Below are positions 1 to 7,840 of a DNA stretch of 12,351 nt, one piece after another. Under the pieces are notes generated by a model, which saw nothing but the letters and a program-made list of their open reading frames with translations, had not been told where the DNA came from and did no database searches. The stretch is from CAYWRO01 sp964460345 (GTDB lineage: Bacteria > Planctomycetota > Phycisphaerae > Phycisphaerales > UBA1924): the NCBI GenBank assembly GCA_964460345.1, contig CAYWRO010000093.1, positions 1 to 12,351 of the forward strand, given 5' to 3'. Each line of letters begins with the position of its first letter. The stretch's first letter is position 1. Both the position numbers and the translations under genes were made by a program.

Positions 1-665
1 TAGTGGTAGGGGGCTGCGTTGTTGCGGACGTCCCAGGCGTACAGGAGCCGTGCGGTAGCGTAGGAGAGGAGCATCGCGCCGTAGATGTCGGAGAAGTGAT
101 GGGCCCCCGCGGCGATGCGCGTCAGCCCGCAGCAGGAGGCGAGCAGCAGGAGCACTGGCGCCGCCCGCGGGTGCAGGAAGGAGAGGCTGAAGGCGGCCGC
201 GAAGGCGACCGCCGCGTGGCTGGAAGGAAAGGCGAGGTTGGAGGTGTCCAGCACGCCCTCGCCGCGCGTGAAAAAGCCCCCGATCGCCTCCGCCGAGGGC
301 CGGGCGCGGCGGAAGATGAGCTTCAAAATTTCCGTCGCCAGCCCGGCGACCGCCGTGGTCGCGATCAGCAGCGTCCCCCGGCGCAGGGGCTGGGTGTGCG
401 GGCGGCGCGTAGCGCTGTCCACGCCGAAGAGCGCAAAGGCCACGAACAGCCAGGTCGGGAAAAAGCCCTGGATGCGAAAGAGCCGGTACCAGTCGTTCGA
501 GGCCTCGAGCTCGCGCTTGGCCTCATCCGTCTTGGCCGAGAGCGCCTCGTAGACGGAAGCATCCAGAAAGAAGGCGGCGACAAACCCCGCCAGCACGAGC
601 GCAAGAAGCAACCACCGCGCCGGGCCCCCGCCCCGCCTGCCAGTCAGCGCGGGCGGCTCGTGCAT
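1..665 (-). CDS. PAP2-family phosphatase, C-terminus cut off by window edge
   Basis: Membrane acid phosphatase of the PAP2 superfamily, which removes phosphate from lipid phosphates or diphosphates such as undecaprenyl diphosphate, phosphatidylglycerol phosphate or lipid A. I translated this frame from the ATG at 665 to the window edge (221 residues) with no stop. All three PAP2 motifs are visible: KLIFRRARP (K115, R122, P123), FPSSHAA (S148-S149-H150) and RIAAGAHHFSD (R183, H189, D193), which supply the phosphate-binding residues and the catalytic histidines. Hydrophobic stretches lie near residues 18-35, 63-78, 96-112 and 155-180. The start ATG directly follows the TAG of the upstream glycosyltransferase with no spacing, so translation is probably coupled. 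The substrate cannot be told from sequence; an envelope-lipid role is inferred from the neighbours. Confidence 0.93.
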   Translation of the reverse strand, partial: MHEPPALTGRRGGGPARWLLLALVLAGFVAAFFLDASVYEALSAKTDEAKRELEASNDWYRLFRIQGFFPTWLFVAFALFGVDSATRRPHTQPLRRGTLLIATTAVAGLATEILKLIFRRARPSAEAIGGFFTRGEGVLDTSNLAFPSSHAAVAFAAAFSLSFLHPRAAPVLLLLASCCGLTRIAAGAHHFSDIYGAMLLSYATARLLYAWDVRNNAAPYH

Positions 666-2570
666 CTACACACCCATCTCCGGCAACGATTCCAAGGGCG
701 GCAGCGAAGGGGCCGGGTGCTCCGGGATCCCCGCCGGGTCGCTGTCCGGCTCGGCGGGGCGCATCGCTTCCAGACCGAGGTAGTCGTACCCGAGCCACGC
801 CTCGCGGTCCGACTTGCGATCCCCCTTGAGGTGACCGACGAGCTCCACGCGCTCAAAGAGCCGGCCCCACTCTTCGGCCGTCCCCCCCAGGAGCACGGCG
901 GGCCGGCCCACCAGGTCGTCGCGCGCGAGGTCCGTCTCCGGCCAGTAGTCGAACTGCGTCTTCCTCCCGCCGAGGATGGAACTGGCGCAGTAGACGGTCG
1001 GCTGCCCCGGCAGGTAGAACCACAGCTGCGACGCCGCGCCGTAATGCTTGGAGACGATGAACGGCTCCTTCCCCGTCGCCGCCGACAAGGCCGACGCGTG
1101 GATATCGACCTGCGAGGCGAGCGTGTCCGCCCCCATGAGCCGGCCGATCGGGATCACCGGCCCAATGCCGCCGGCCCGGGAGATCGGCTCAAGGAACAGC
1201 ATCGCGGTCCCCGCGACCAGGCCGTAGCCGATCGCCAGGTGCCACAGGATCTGCCCGAACGTCTCCGGTTGACGACGCAGCAGGCCGCGGCGATCGGGCC
1301 GCCCCTCCTGTCGCCACTTCTTCACGAGGGCGCGATAGCGGGGAATCTCGTCGCTGGCGTACCACCCGGCCAGGGCCAGAAGCGTCACGTAGCCACCCAT
1401 GGCCCAGTTGCCCTCCGCCTCGGCGAAGAAGGCGACGATGACATAGAAGAGGAGGATGGGCCCCGCGCAACTGACGAGGAAGACGGCGCCCGCGTCGTAG
1501 TCCTCATCCCCCCGCGTCCGGCTCGCCCACAGAATGGCGGGGATCGCAAGGATCAGCCCCGGGCCGACCATGGCGATCTGCGTGCCGATGAACTCCAGCA
1601 CGGACAGAAGCTGTTTCGGCAGCGAGAAAGGCTCGGGATTGGCCGAGACCGGCATGTCCCCCGCGGCCAGGCCAAGGTGCCCGAGCAGGTGACGAAGCGT
1701 CGGCCAGTCGTAGCGCCAGTTCCAGATCAGCACGGGCAGGATCGTCAACAGGAAGACGATCAAGCCGCCCATCATCAGATCAAGCGAAGCCCGGCGCGTG
1801 CGCATCCCGGGCCGGGCCAGCGCGTACACGAGCAGGCCGGGCAGCAGAAGGAGGATCGTGTACTTGAAAAGGAAGCCGACGCCGACGGTCAGGCCGAGGA
1901 CAAACCAGGCCAGGGTCGAGCGACGTTCAAAGGCCCGCCACGCCGCCCAGCACGCCAGCGCCCAGCAGGCAATGTACGGCCCATCGATCGTGGAGAGCAT
2001 CGCCGGGGCAAGGTTGATGGGCGCGAGGGCAAAGCACGCCGCGGCGTACAAACCCGGACGCCACGCCCACCGGCCGCGCGGCGCCTTGACGCCCTCGGGC
2101 AGGGGGGCCGCCGGCTTCGGCGGGCGGTTGCGGGCGATGTCGGCGACCAGGGCCCCGACGGCAAAGGTCGCGATCGCCGAGGACAGGACGGCTGGGATGC
2201 GCACGGCCCACTCCGTCGATCCGAAGAGGCGCGTCGCCGCCCAGATCGCCCACGCGATCCCCGGCCCCTTGCTGTAATAGGAAAGATCCAGGTGCCGCGA
2301 CCACGTCCAGTAGTGGGCCTCATCCTCGACGAGCGTGTAGGGGCACTCGAAGATGAGCCACGCGATCCGCCCCGCCGCCAGGAGCAGGACGAACAGGAGC
2401 AAGGGCAGCGGCGTCCCCCACACGCCGCGGCCGACGGCCCGGTGGCGACGCGCGACGGCGTCGGGGAGGGCGGCGTAATCCGGCTCGGCGAAGAGCGCGC
2501 TGCGCTCGGCCCAGCGGAGCCCGCGCTGTCCCTTCCCCGCGGTTGATCTGGTGGGTGCCTCGGAGACCAT
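666..2570 (-). CDS. Glycosyltransferase family 39 (ArnT/PMT-like) membrane protein
   Basis: 634-residue integral membrane glycosyltransferase of the GT-C fold (PMT_2/ArnT-like). Such enzymes move a sugar from a polyprenyl-phosphate donor to a lipid or protein on the outer face of the inner membrane. After a polar N-terminus and a first membrane helix (about 54-74), the conserved acidic motif VEDEAHYWTWSRH appears (E82-D83-E84), followed by LSYYSKGP, the typical first periplasmic loop of this family. About ten further hydrophobic segments follow. A C-terminal soluble part contains a typical GT39 stretch (LWFYLPGQPTVY and QFDYW). The ATG at 2570 leaves a long polar N-terminus and has no clear Shine-Dalgarno site, so the true start is slightly uncertain. 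The stop abuts the PAP2 start, which suggests a two-gene unit. The donor and acceptor are unknown. Confidence 0.9.
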   Translation of the reverse strand: MVSEAPTRSTAGKGQRGLRWAERSALFAEPDYAALPDAVARRHRAVGRGVWGTPLPLLLFVLLLAAGRIAWLIFECPYTLVEDEAHYWTWSRHLDLSYYSKGPGIAWAIWAATRLFGSTEWAVRIPAVLSSAIATFAVGALVADIARNRPPKPAAPLPEGVKAPRGRWAWRPGLYAAACFALAPINLAPAMLSTIDGPYIACWALACWAAWRAFERRSTLAWFVLGLTVGVGFLFKYTILLLLPGLLVYALARPGMRTRRASLDLMMGGLIVFLLTILPVLIWNWRYDWPTLRHLLGHLGLAAGDMPVSANPEPFSLPKQLLSVLEFIGTQIAMVGPGLILAIPAILWASRTRGDEDYDAGAVFLVSCAGPILLFYVIVAFFAEAEGNWAMGGYVTLLALAGWYASDEIPRYRALVKKWRQEGRPDRRGLLRRQPETFGQILWHLAIGYGLVAGTAMLFLEPISRAGGIGPVIPIGRLMGADTLASQVDIHASALSAATGKEPFIVSKHYGAASQLWFYLPGQPTVYCASSILGGRKTQFDYWPETDLARDDLVGRPAVLLGGTAEEWGRLFERVELVGHLKGDRKSDREAWLGYDYLGLEAMRPAEPDSDPAGIPEHPAPSLPPLESLPEMGV

Positions 2571-2783
2571 TGTTCTATTTGGACGCTGTCTGGATTCCCT
2601 TCCGTCGCGATTCGCCCAAGTCCCCGGGAGAGTATGGATCGTAGGAGGGCCCCTTGCGAGGTCCGCCGATGCCCCGCCGGGCCGCTCAACGCCTCCGCAC
2701 GCGGGGGCCGGGCATTTGGGGCCGGAGTTCTCCCTCCGAGAGGGCCGCGGCGGCTCCCCGGAACCGGCTGGCCGGCGCGGCGG

Positions 2784-4619
2784 TTAATACCGGGCCAGGC
2801 GGCGGAACTCCACGAAGGTGTACGCCCCCAGCCCCAGGACGCCTCCCCACATGATGGGGAGCGCGATGAGGCCGTAGTCGTGGATCGTCTGCTGCCCGGC
2901 GCTGATCGTCAGCACCGCGGCCAGGGCCGGGAAGAAGGACCAGAGGTAGACCGTCAGCGGCGTGCGCTCGCGGAGCCGCATCGCCATCACGGCCCCGGTC
3001 AGGACCATCACCAAACACGCGGCGGAGCTGGCCAGGCGCTCCTGCTGCTTGCTGCTGATCTCGCGCATCAGCCGGTTGACGACGCGGCGGAGCTCGACAC
3101 GGGCATCGTCGATGAAGTCGTCGGCGGGGTTGGCCGCGACGCGGTCGTCGGCCTGCTCGAGCAGGGCCTGGCTGCTGAGGGAGAAAACTTCCGGGGCGGG
3201 GTCGGCGTGCGGGACGAGCCCCGCGAAGTGCGTCTGCCGGATGAGCGCGCCGGAGGACTGACCCCCGTCGAAGGGCTCGACGTTGGCGATGTACTCGCTG
3301 AGCGTCACGGTGATGTTGACCGGGTGGCCGGGCGTCTCGGGGCTGGGGGAGGCGTCCACCCAGACCTGCCGGGCGCGGAAGGTCTGCGGTTCGCCGTTGG
3401 AGGTGATGCGCTCGATGAAGAAGGGCAGGTCCGCCCCCTGCGCCGCGTGCGCGGGCGGGATGAGGCGGTGGCCGCGGTCCGGCTCAAAGTCGCCGAGCCC
3501 TGCGGCGTGCACGGTCCAGGCTTCAAGATCCTCATCGCGGGCGCTGACCAGGCGGAGTGCGCCCGTCTCGTTGAACTCGGCGGCGAGCTTCTCCAGCACC
3601 GCGCGCTGGGCGAGGCGGGAGGCGAGGTTGCGGCGGCGCTCATCGACCCAGTTCATGCGGGCCGGGTGGTCGCGCAGGGCGTCGAGCTCGCGCCAGGTGA
3701 GGAACTTCGGATCGTCGGAGAAGGTGTTGGGCACGCGCAGCGAGTAGACGGCCCGCTCCTGCGTGCCGCGGAGTTCGGCGCCGTTGGCCGAGTAGTTGCG
3801 CAGGTCAATTGCAACAAGCGTCTCACTGCCCCCCCCTCCCCGCCCCTCGTCCCGCCCTTCGCCGTCGGCCAACTCGGTCGTGCTCGGCTGGGAGCGGAAG
3901 ATCCACGCCGTCGCCCACGGGGCGGAGATCTCGCTGCGGACGCGGCCGTTGTCATCGACGGTGATGACCAGCAGGCCCTTGAGGTTGAGCAGGTGCGAGG
4001 CCTGGCTGTCTTTCGGCGGTGTTTCCGGCCAGACGTAGTCGGCGTGGATGATGGTGTCGTTGAACTGCACCGGCTCGCCGCGGTTGATGGTGTTCATCAG
4101 CAGGCGCGTGGCGTCGACGGTGACGAGCTCTTCCATGGAGCGCAGGAAGCGCGGGATGATCGAGTTGGAGAGGATGAACAGGGCGATCGCCAGGACGATG
4201 CCGGAGATGAGGGCGGGGGCGAGGATGTTGCGGTGGCTCAGTCCGCCGGCCTGGCAGGCGACGACTTCGTTGTCCTGGGCCATGCGGTGGTAGGCGAGCG
4301 TGGCGGCGAAGCCGGAGGCGAAGGGCAGGGCGTAGGCGAGCATCGGCGGCATCGCCAGCATCATGAAGGTGAGGGCGTCGACGGGCCCGAGTTCGCCGTC
4401 GGCCAGCGGCTTGACGGTGGCGGCGAAGGCGATGACGGAGACGAAGACCCACGCGGTGATGAGCAGGAGCCGCCAGAGCTCGAGCGTGACGAAGCGCCAC
4501 ACGGTCAGCGGCGGACGCTGGGGCAGGCGCCCGTCGGGGCGCGGCGTTGGGGCGGCGTTGGACTCAGACGACGGCTCGGGGCGCATGGGCGGGAATGGTA
4601 GGGAAGTGGTCGAGGCCAT
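2784..4619 (-). CDS. LptF/LptG-family permease (YjgP/YjgQ), enlarged periplasmic domain
   Basis: Probable inner-membrane subunit of the Lpt machine, which extracts lipopolysaccharide and feeds it to the periplasmic bridge. With the ATG at 4619 it is 611 residues, against roughly 350-400 for the usual LptF or LptG. The N-terminal membrane domain runs from about residue 38 to 160 and includes the family-like AQDNEVVACQAGGLSHRNIL segment (start about 114). The C-terminal domain has three more helices in its last ~95 residues (ACLVMVLTGAVMAM, VYLWSFFPALAAVL, ALPIMWGGVLGLGAY). The middle ~350 residues are the periplasmic beta-rich region, extended and containing a Gly-rich patch. The frame stays open upstream to a GTG at 4973, but that extension is the 21-bp repeat array, so I prefer 4619 or the ATG at 4586. 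I cannot choose between LptF and LptG. No partner permease or LptB ATPase is in view. Confidence 0.82.
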   Translation of the reverse strand: MASTTSLPFPPMRPEPSSESNAAPTPRPDGRLPQRPPLTVWRFVTLELWRLLLITAWVFVSVIAFAATVKPLADGELGPVDALTFMMLAMPPMLAYALPFASGFAATLAYHRMAQDNEVVACQAGGLSHRNILAPALISGIVLAIALFILSNSIIPRFLRSMEELVTVDATRLLMNTINRGEPVQFNDTIIHADYVWPETPPKDSQASHLLNLKGLLVITVDDNGRVRSEISAPWATAWIFRSQPSTTELADGEGRDEGRGGGGSETLVAIDLRNYSANGAELRGTQERAVYSLRVPNTFSDDPKFLTWRELDALRDHPARMNWVDERRRNLASRLAQRAVLEKLAAEFNETGALRLVSARDEDLEAWTVHAAGLGDFEPDRGHRLIPPAHAAQGADLPFFIERITSNGEPQTFRARQVWVDASPSPETPGHPVNITVTLSEYIANVEPFDGGQSSGALIRQTHFAGLVPHADPAPEVFSLSSQALLEQADDRVAANPADDFIDDARVELRRVVNRLMREISSKQQERLASSAACLVMVLTGAVMAMRLRERTPLTVYLWSFFPALAAVLTISAGQQTIHDYGLIALPIMWGGVLGLGAYTFVEFRRLARY

Positions 4620-4688
4620 CCGCAGGGCCGCCTGGTTGTGGGGCAGGCAACGGGGAAGTGGGGCGACGGCGGCCACCCCCTGCGCGCG

Positions 4689-4919
4689 GAGGCGGTCCTT
4701 GCTTTGCGTGGAGGCAGTCTCTGCTTTCGCGACCGCGGTTTTTGTCTTCGTGACGGCGGTTTCTCTCGTCGCGACTGCGGTCTTTGTTGCTGCGACTGCG
4801 GTTTTTGTTTCCGTGACCGCGGTTTTTGTTTCCGTGACCGCGGTTTTTGCTTTCGAGACTGCGGTTTTTGTCCCCGCGACCGCGGTTTTTGCTTTCACGA
4901 CCGCGGTTTTTGTCGTGCT
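4689..4919. repeat. Tandem array of eleven 21-bp units (minisatellite)
   Basis: Eleven head-to-tail units of exactly 21 bases begin at 4689, 4710, 4731, 4752, 4773, 4794, 4815, 4836, 4857, 4878 and 4899. The middle and distal units share the core gcggtttttg; the first two (4689, 4710) are the most degenerate. Because 21 is a multiple of three, every frame reads a heptapeptide repeat. On the minus strand, in frame with the lptF/G gene, it reads mostly x-x-x-K-T-A-V (for example T-E-T-K-T-A-V). The array fills most of the 399-base gap between the lptF/G start and the stop of the next gene upstream. The gap shows no other gene. Confidence 0.95.
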
Positions 4920-5018
4920 GTCGACGCTCCGCCACAACTTCCTTGACGCGTTATCAGACGCGCACGCGGCCACACGGGGATGGAACGCGCAAGCTTTGCC
5001 GGTTTCTGGAGAACTCGC

Positions 5019-6659
5019 TCAGCGCCGCAGGGCGGCCATGCCCGCCGCATCGATCGCGCGGACCGCGTGCTCGATGAAGGCCCGGTCCGCCGCGTTCGCG
5101 ACGCCGTCGCCGTTGAGGTCCGTCGGGGCATGCTCCCAGGCGTACAGGTCCTCGACGTCGACCGCTCCATCGCCGTTCGCATCGTCGCTGGAGCGGACGA
5201 GGCGGGCGAGCGGATCGCCGATGACGACGTGCTGCCACGAAAGCACGGGGATCGCCGTGTACGCCGCCTCCGCCCACGTCATCGGCCCGAGGATGAAGTT
5301 GCGCACGAGGAACTCGTTGTCCGCGATCGCAAAGGCGAAGGGCTCGTAGACCATGCCGATCGCAAAGGTGCCGCCCGCGGCGATGAAGTCCGACGCCTGC
5401 TCCTGCGGCGTGCCGCCGACGCCGAGCCCGCCGAAGTCGCGCCCGTTGAAGGACTCGATCGTGTTGAAGATCGCGCCGGGGGCGTAGTTGAAGGAGGCGG
5501 CGTAGAGCGTCCGCGCATCGGGATCCGGACCCGCTCCCTGCCCCGGCGTGGCGCCGTTGTGGTTAGCGCCCTCATGGGCCAGCAGCAGCACGGGGTCGGC
5601 GACGACAATCCCCTCGCCGTCGAAACTCAGCAGCGGCCCCACCGTGAACCCGGCCGGACCGCTCAGCCGGTTGTACAGCACGCTGGCAGCGGGAAACCGC
5701 CCATCGGCGAGGGCGGCGTCGCGCGCCTGTTCGTAGTCGTTGCCGGTATTCGTGATCGGCGGCCCGTTGTTATCGAGGTCCGGCGTGCGCGCGGATTCAT
5801 CGAGGATGAGCACGGCCACGTCGGTGTCCACCACTGGCTGCCGCGCCCGGTCGATCATCGCGGTGACGTCCGCCACGGTGTGGCCGTCCAGCCGGCAGAC
5901 AAGGTACATGTCGCCGGGAGAGAGGCGCTGCGACGGCAGCGACGACGGCGCTCGCCACGCCTGCCCGGTGGTGAACCCGGTCGCCGCACCGAACGACTTC
6001 GTGCTCGTGATCGAGGCGGAGGCGAAGCCATTGACCGGCGTGCCCCCGCGCGCGTACGGGTTGATGATGACGCCGTCGGCGTGCGAGTCCGCCGCGTTGC
6101 CGTTCTCGCCCGCGATCAGGTCCTGCCAGAGCAGCGTGAGCTCGGAATCCAGCGATGCGTACGTCGCATCCCGGTTGGTGAACTCCGTCCCCGCCGCGCC
6201 GGGGTTGTCGCCGACCGCGGCGCTGTCGGTGTCGCTGATGCGATGGGGGATTCCCTTGGTCAGAACGATTGCCCGCACCTGCTCGGCGAGACCAGACTCC
6301 GCGAGATAGGTGCGGATCGGGTCGCGGTACTCGGCCACGAACTGGGCGTGCGTGATCGTCGGCGAGGCCGCCAGGCCGCCGCCGCCGATGGTGGCCAGGT
6401 CCAGAACCAGCACCGCCGGCCGCGCCCCCGCAACGCCCCCCGCCCCGCCCGGAACATTGGCCGAGCCCGCGTAGTGCTCCGCGACGAGCCGCGAATCCGC
6501 GCTTCCTGAGTCGTACACCAGCAACACCTGCCGCGGCGACAGGTCGGCCCGCGCACAAGCGGCCGCGGCGAAGGCAATGACGAAAGTGGCCGAACGCAAT
6601 CCGGACAAACTGGTCTCCCGCAGCCTGCACGCGGGCAGGCAGAGCCAACTGTAAACCAT
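5019..6659 (-). CDS. TIGR03790-family secreted protein with C-terminal dockerin
   Basis: Exported protein of about 546 residues resembling the uncharacterised family TIGR03790, recalled as occurring in planctomycetes and other bacteria with exosortase-type protein sorting. Family-like features are RQVLLVYDSGSADSRLVAEHYA near the N-terminus of the mature part, YLVCRLDG mid-protein, and a C-terminal stretch with GMVYEPFAF, WAEAAYTAIPVLSWQ and VIGDPLARL. An N-terminal signal peptide is likely (ATFVIAFAAAACARA, cleavage near ARA-D). The last ~55 residues hold two calcium-loop half-repeats (DANGDGAVDVEDL and DLNGDGVANAAD), a dockerin type I-like module. The ATG at 6659 is preferred over an upstream GTG at 6671, and a later TTG is also possible. 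The gene is divergent from yggU-like 6721-7032. Its function is unknown. The dockerin suggests binding to a cohesin-like partner outside the cell. Confidence 0.87.
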   Translation of the reverse strand: MVYSWLCLPACRLRETSLSGLRSATFVIAFAAAACARADLSPRQVLLVYDSGSADSRLVAEHYAGSANVPGGAGGVAGARPAVLVLDLATIGGGGLAASPTITHAQFVAEYRDPIRTYLAESGLAEQVRAIVLTKGIPHRISDTDSAAVGDNPGAAGTEFTNRDATYASLDSELTLLWQDLIAGENGNAADSHADGVIINPYARGGTPVNGFASASITSTKSFGAATGFTTGQAWRAPSSLPSQRLSPGDMYLVCRLDGHTVADVTAMIDRARQPVVDTDVAVLILDESARTPDLDNNGPPITNTGNDYEQARDAALADGRFPAASVLYNRLSGPAGFTVGPLLSFDGEGIVVADPVLLLAHEGANHNGATPGQGAGPDPDARTLYAASFNYAPGAIFNTIESFNGRDFGGLGVGGTPQEQASDFIAAGGTFAIGMVYEPFAFAIADNEFLVRNFILGPMTWAEAAYTAIPVLSWQHVVIGDPLARLVRSSDDANGDGAVDVEDLYAWEHAPTDLNGDGVANAADRAFIEHAVRAIDAAGMAALRR

Positions 6660-6720
6660 GGATCCCGCCACGCCACCTTCGGGTGCGGGTTTCTCCGGCT
6701 CACCCCTCCTACGGTCGTCG

Positions 6721-7032
6721 ATGCTGAGCCAGGGGAGCGACGCCGACGGGCCCTACGTGCTGATCGCCGTGAAGGCGGTGCCGGGGGCGAAGCGCGATGA
6801 AGTCGCCGGTGTGCTCGGCGAGGGGGAGTCCGCGAGGCTGAAGGTCCGCGTGAGCGCCCCGCCCGAAGGAGGCAAGGCCAACAAGGCGATCTGCCGCCTG
6901 ATCGCCGCGGCGGTGGGGGTGAAGCCGGGGGCGGTGGAGGTCTTCCGCGGGCACGGCAATCCGGAGAAGACGGTGCGCATCCGCGGTGCGGAGTTGGACG
7001 AAGTGCGCGGGCGACTGACGGGCGGCGGCTAG
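6721..7032 (+). CDS. DUF167/YggU-family small protein
   Basis: 103-residue protein of the DUF167 (UPF0235, YggU) family, a conserved small alpha/beta protein of unknown biochemical role. The diagnostic segment is LKVRVSAPPEGGKANKAI (about residues 40-57), preceded by VKAVPGAKRDEV and followed by VEVFRGHGNPEKTVRI. The frame is open upstream to an ATG at 6658, but that region collides with the start of the divergent gene and does not match the family. The ATG at 6721 puts the conserved strand YVLIAVKAVPGA close to the N-terminus, as expected. No Shine-Dalgarno site is visible. It lies 10 bases before mntR on the same strand and is probably co-transcribed with it. Confidence 0.9.
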   Translation: MLSQGSDADGPYVLIAVKAVPGAKRDEVAGVLGEGESARLKVRVSAPPEGGKANKAICRLIAAAVGVKPGAVEVFRGHGNPEKTVRIRGAELDEVRGRLTGGG

Positions 7033-7042
7033 CATCGCTCCC

Positions 7043-7468
7043 GTGTCCAGGCGATCCCATCACGATGAGGCCGACCGCTTCCGCGGCACGCGCGCTGCGC
7101 ACAAGGACGAAACGGCCGAAGATTACGTCGAGGCGATCGCCCAGATCATCGACGAACGCGGCGAGGCGCGCGTGAAGGACCTGGCCGCGATGATGGGCGT
7201 CAGCCACGTCACGGTGAGCCGGATCCTGAAGCGCCTGCAGGACGATGAAGGCCTTGTCCGCACGGACAAGTACAAGCCGGTGGAACTGACCGAAGCGGGG
7301 CGGGCCCTGGCCGAGCACTCGCGCCAGCGCCACGAGATCGTCCTGAAGTTTCTGCTGGCGATCGGCGTGCCGAGCCGGCAGGCGGCAATCGATGCGGAGG
7401 GGATCGAGCACCACGTCAGCGAGGCGACGGTGAAGGCGATGAAGCGGGTGATGGAGGCGGGGGAGTGA
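7043..7468 (+). CDS. mntR: MntR, manganese-responsive DtxR-family regulator
   Basis: 141-residue metal-dependent repressor of the DtxR/MntR family, which binds Mn(II) and represses manganese uptake genes. It starts with GTG. Residues 25-85 form the winged helix-turn-helix domain (ARVKDLAAMMGVSHVTVSRILKRL region). The dimerisation and metal domain includes DAEGIEHHVSE. All six Mn ligands of the Bacillus subtilis protein have counterparts by my alignment: D27, E30, H97, E119, E122 and H123. The protein ends soon after the metal domain and has no SH3-like domain, as in the MntR subgroup rather than DtxR/IdeR. It overlaps nothing and converges tail-to-tail with the next gene, with three bases between the stops. 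No mntH or other target is in the window, so the regulon is unknown. Confidence 0.92.
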   Translation: MSRRSHHDEADRFRGTRAAHKDETAEDYVEAIAQIIDERGEARVKDLAAMMGVSHVTVSRILKRLQDDEGLVRTDKYKPVELTEAGRALAEHSRQRHEIVLKFLLAIGVPSRQAAIDAEGIEHHVSEATVKAMKRVMEAGE

Positions 7469-7471
7469 CGG

Positions 7472-7840
7472 CTATGGCCACACTACAAACACCGCGTATG
7501 CGGTGACACCGCATAGGGCGGCGGCGATCAGGATCGGTATCCCGAAGCACGCAAGCCACAGCGCAACTTTCGCAGGCCAGGACAGCGGGCGTTTCCAAAC
7601 CGACCATGAGGCCATTCCGCGCATCGCAAATCCAAACAATGCAAGTACGCCGAGCAGCAGCACGATGATGCCGAGTTTGCTTCGCGTAGCGAGAATCGCG
7701 CCTGCCAGGAGCAGAACAGCGCCAATGTGAGGGAGGAAGCCGAAAAGCACCGACTCCACGAGGACAGACAGCGCCGCACGCGCCCAACTCTCTCTGTGAA
7801 CGGCTGCATCCGCCTCTGTTCTTTCGCAGGTCTCGTTCAT
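7472..7840 (-). CDS. Small hypothetical membrane protein coupled to cysS
   Basis: 122-residue protein that I do not recognise. A polar N-terminus (about 1-22) is followed by probably four membrane segments near 24-38, 40-52, 54-75 and 90-119, with few charged residues between them. Its ATG overlaps the TGA of cysS in an ATGA arrangement (7837-7840), which supports a real, translationally coupled gene. Its bases are visibly less GC-rich than the genes on either side, so it may be a more recent arrival, although a hydrophobic composition also shifts base use. No catalytic motif is seen. Confidence 0.78.
   Translation of the reverse strand: MNETCERTEADAAVHRESWARAALSVLVESVLFGFLPHIGAVLLLAGAILATRSKLGIIVLLLGVLALFGFAMRGMASWSVWKRPLSWPAKVALWLACFGIPILIAAALCGVTAYAVFVVWP

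Noticed and set aside
3..2546. 847-residue plus-strand open frame
   Set aside because: It lies antisense to the PAP2 and GT39 genes, its product is R/G/Q/E-rich and low-complexity, and it matches no family. It is a GC-driven shadow.
2728..2745. Small hairpin downstream of the LptF/G stop as a terminator
   Set aside because: The stem is only five base pairs and no T-run follows on the minus strand.
2634..4601. 655-residue plus-strand open frame
   Set aside because: Antisense to the LptF/G gene, which has clear membrane segments and family motifs; the plus-strand product is low-complexity.
4689..4919. CRISPR array
   Set aside because: The 21-bp units are contiguous with no spacers; it is a plain tandem repeat.
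4980..6509. 509-residue plus-strand open frame
   Set aside because: Antisense to the TIGR03790 gene; arginine-rich and unlike any protein I know.
6658..6720. Longer start for the DUF167 protein at 6658
   Set aside because: It would overlap the start of the divergent gene and add residues that do not fit the family.
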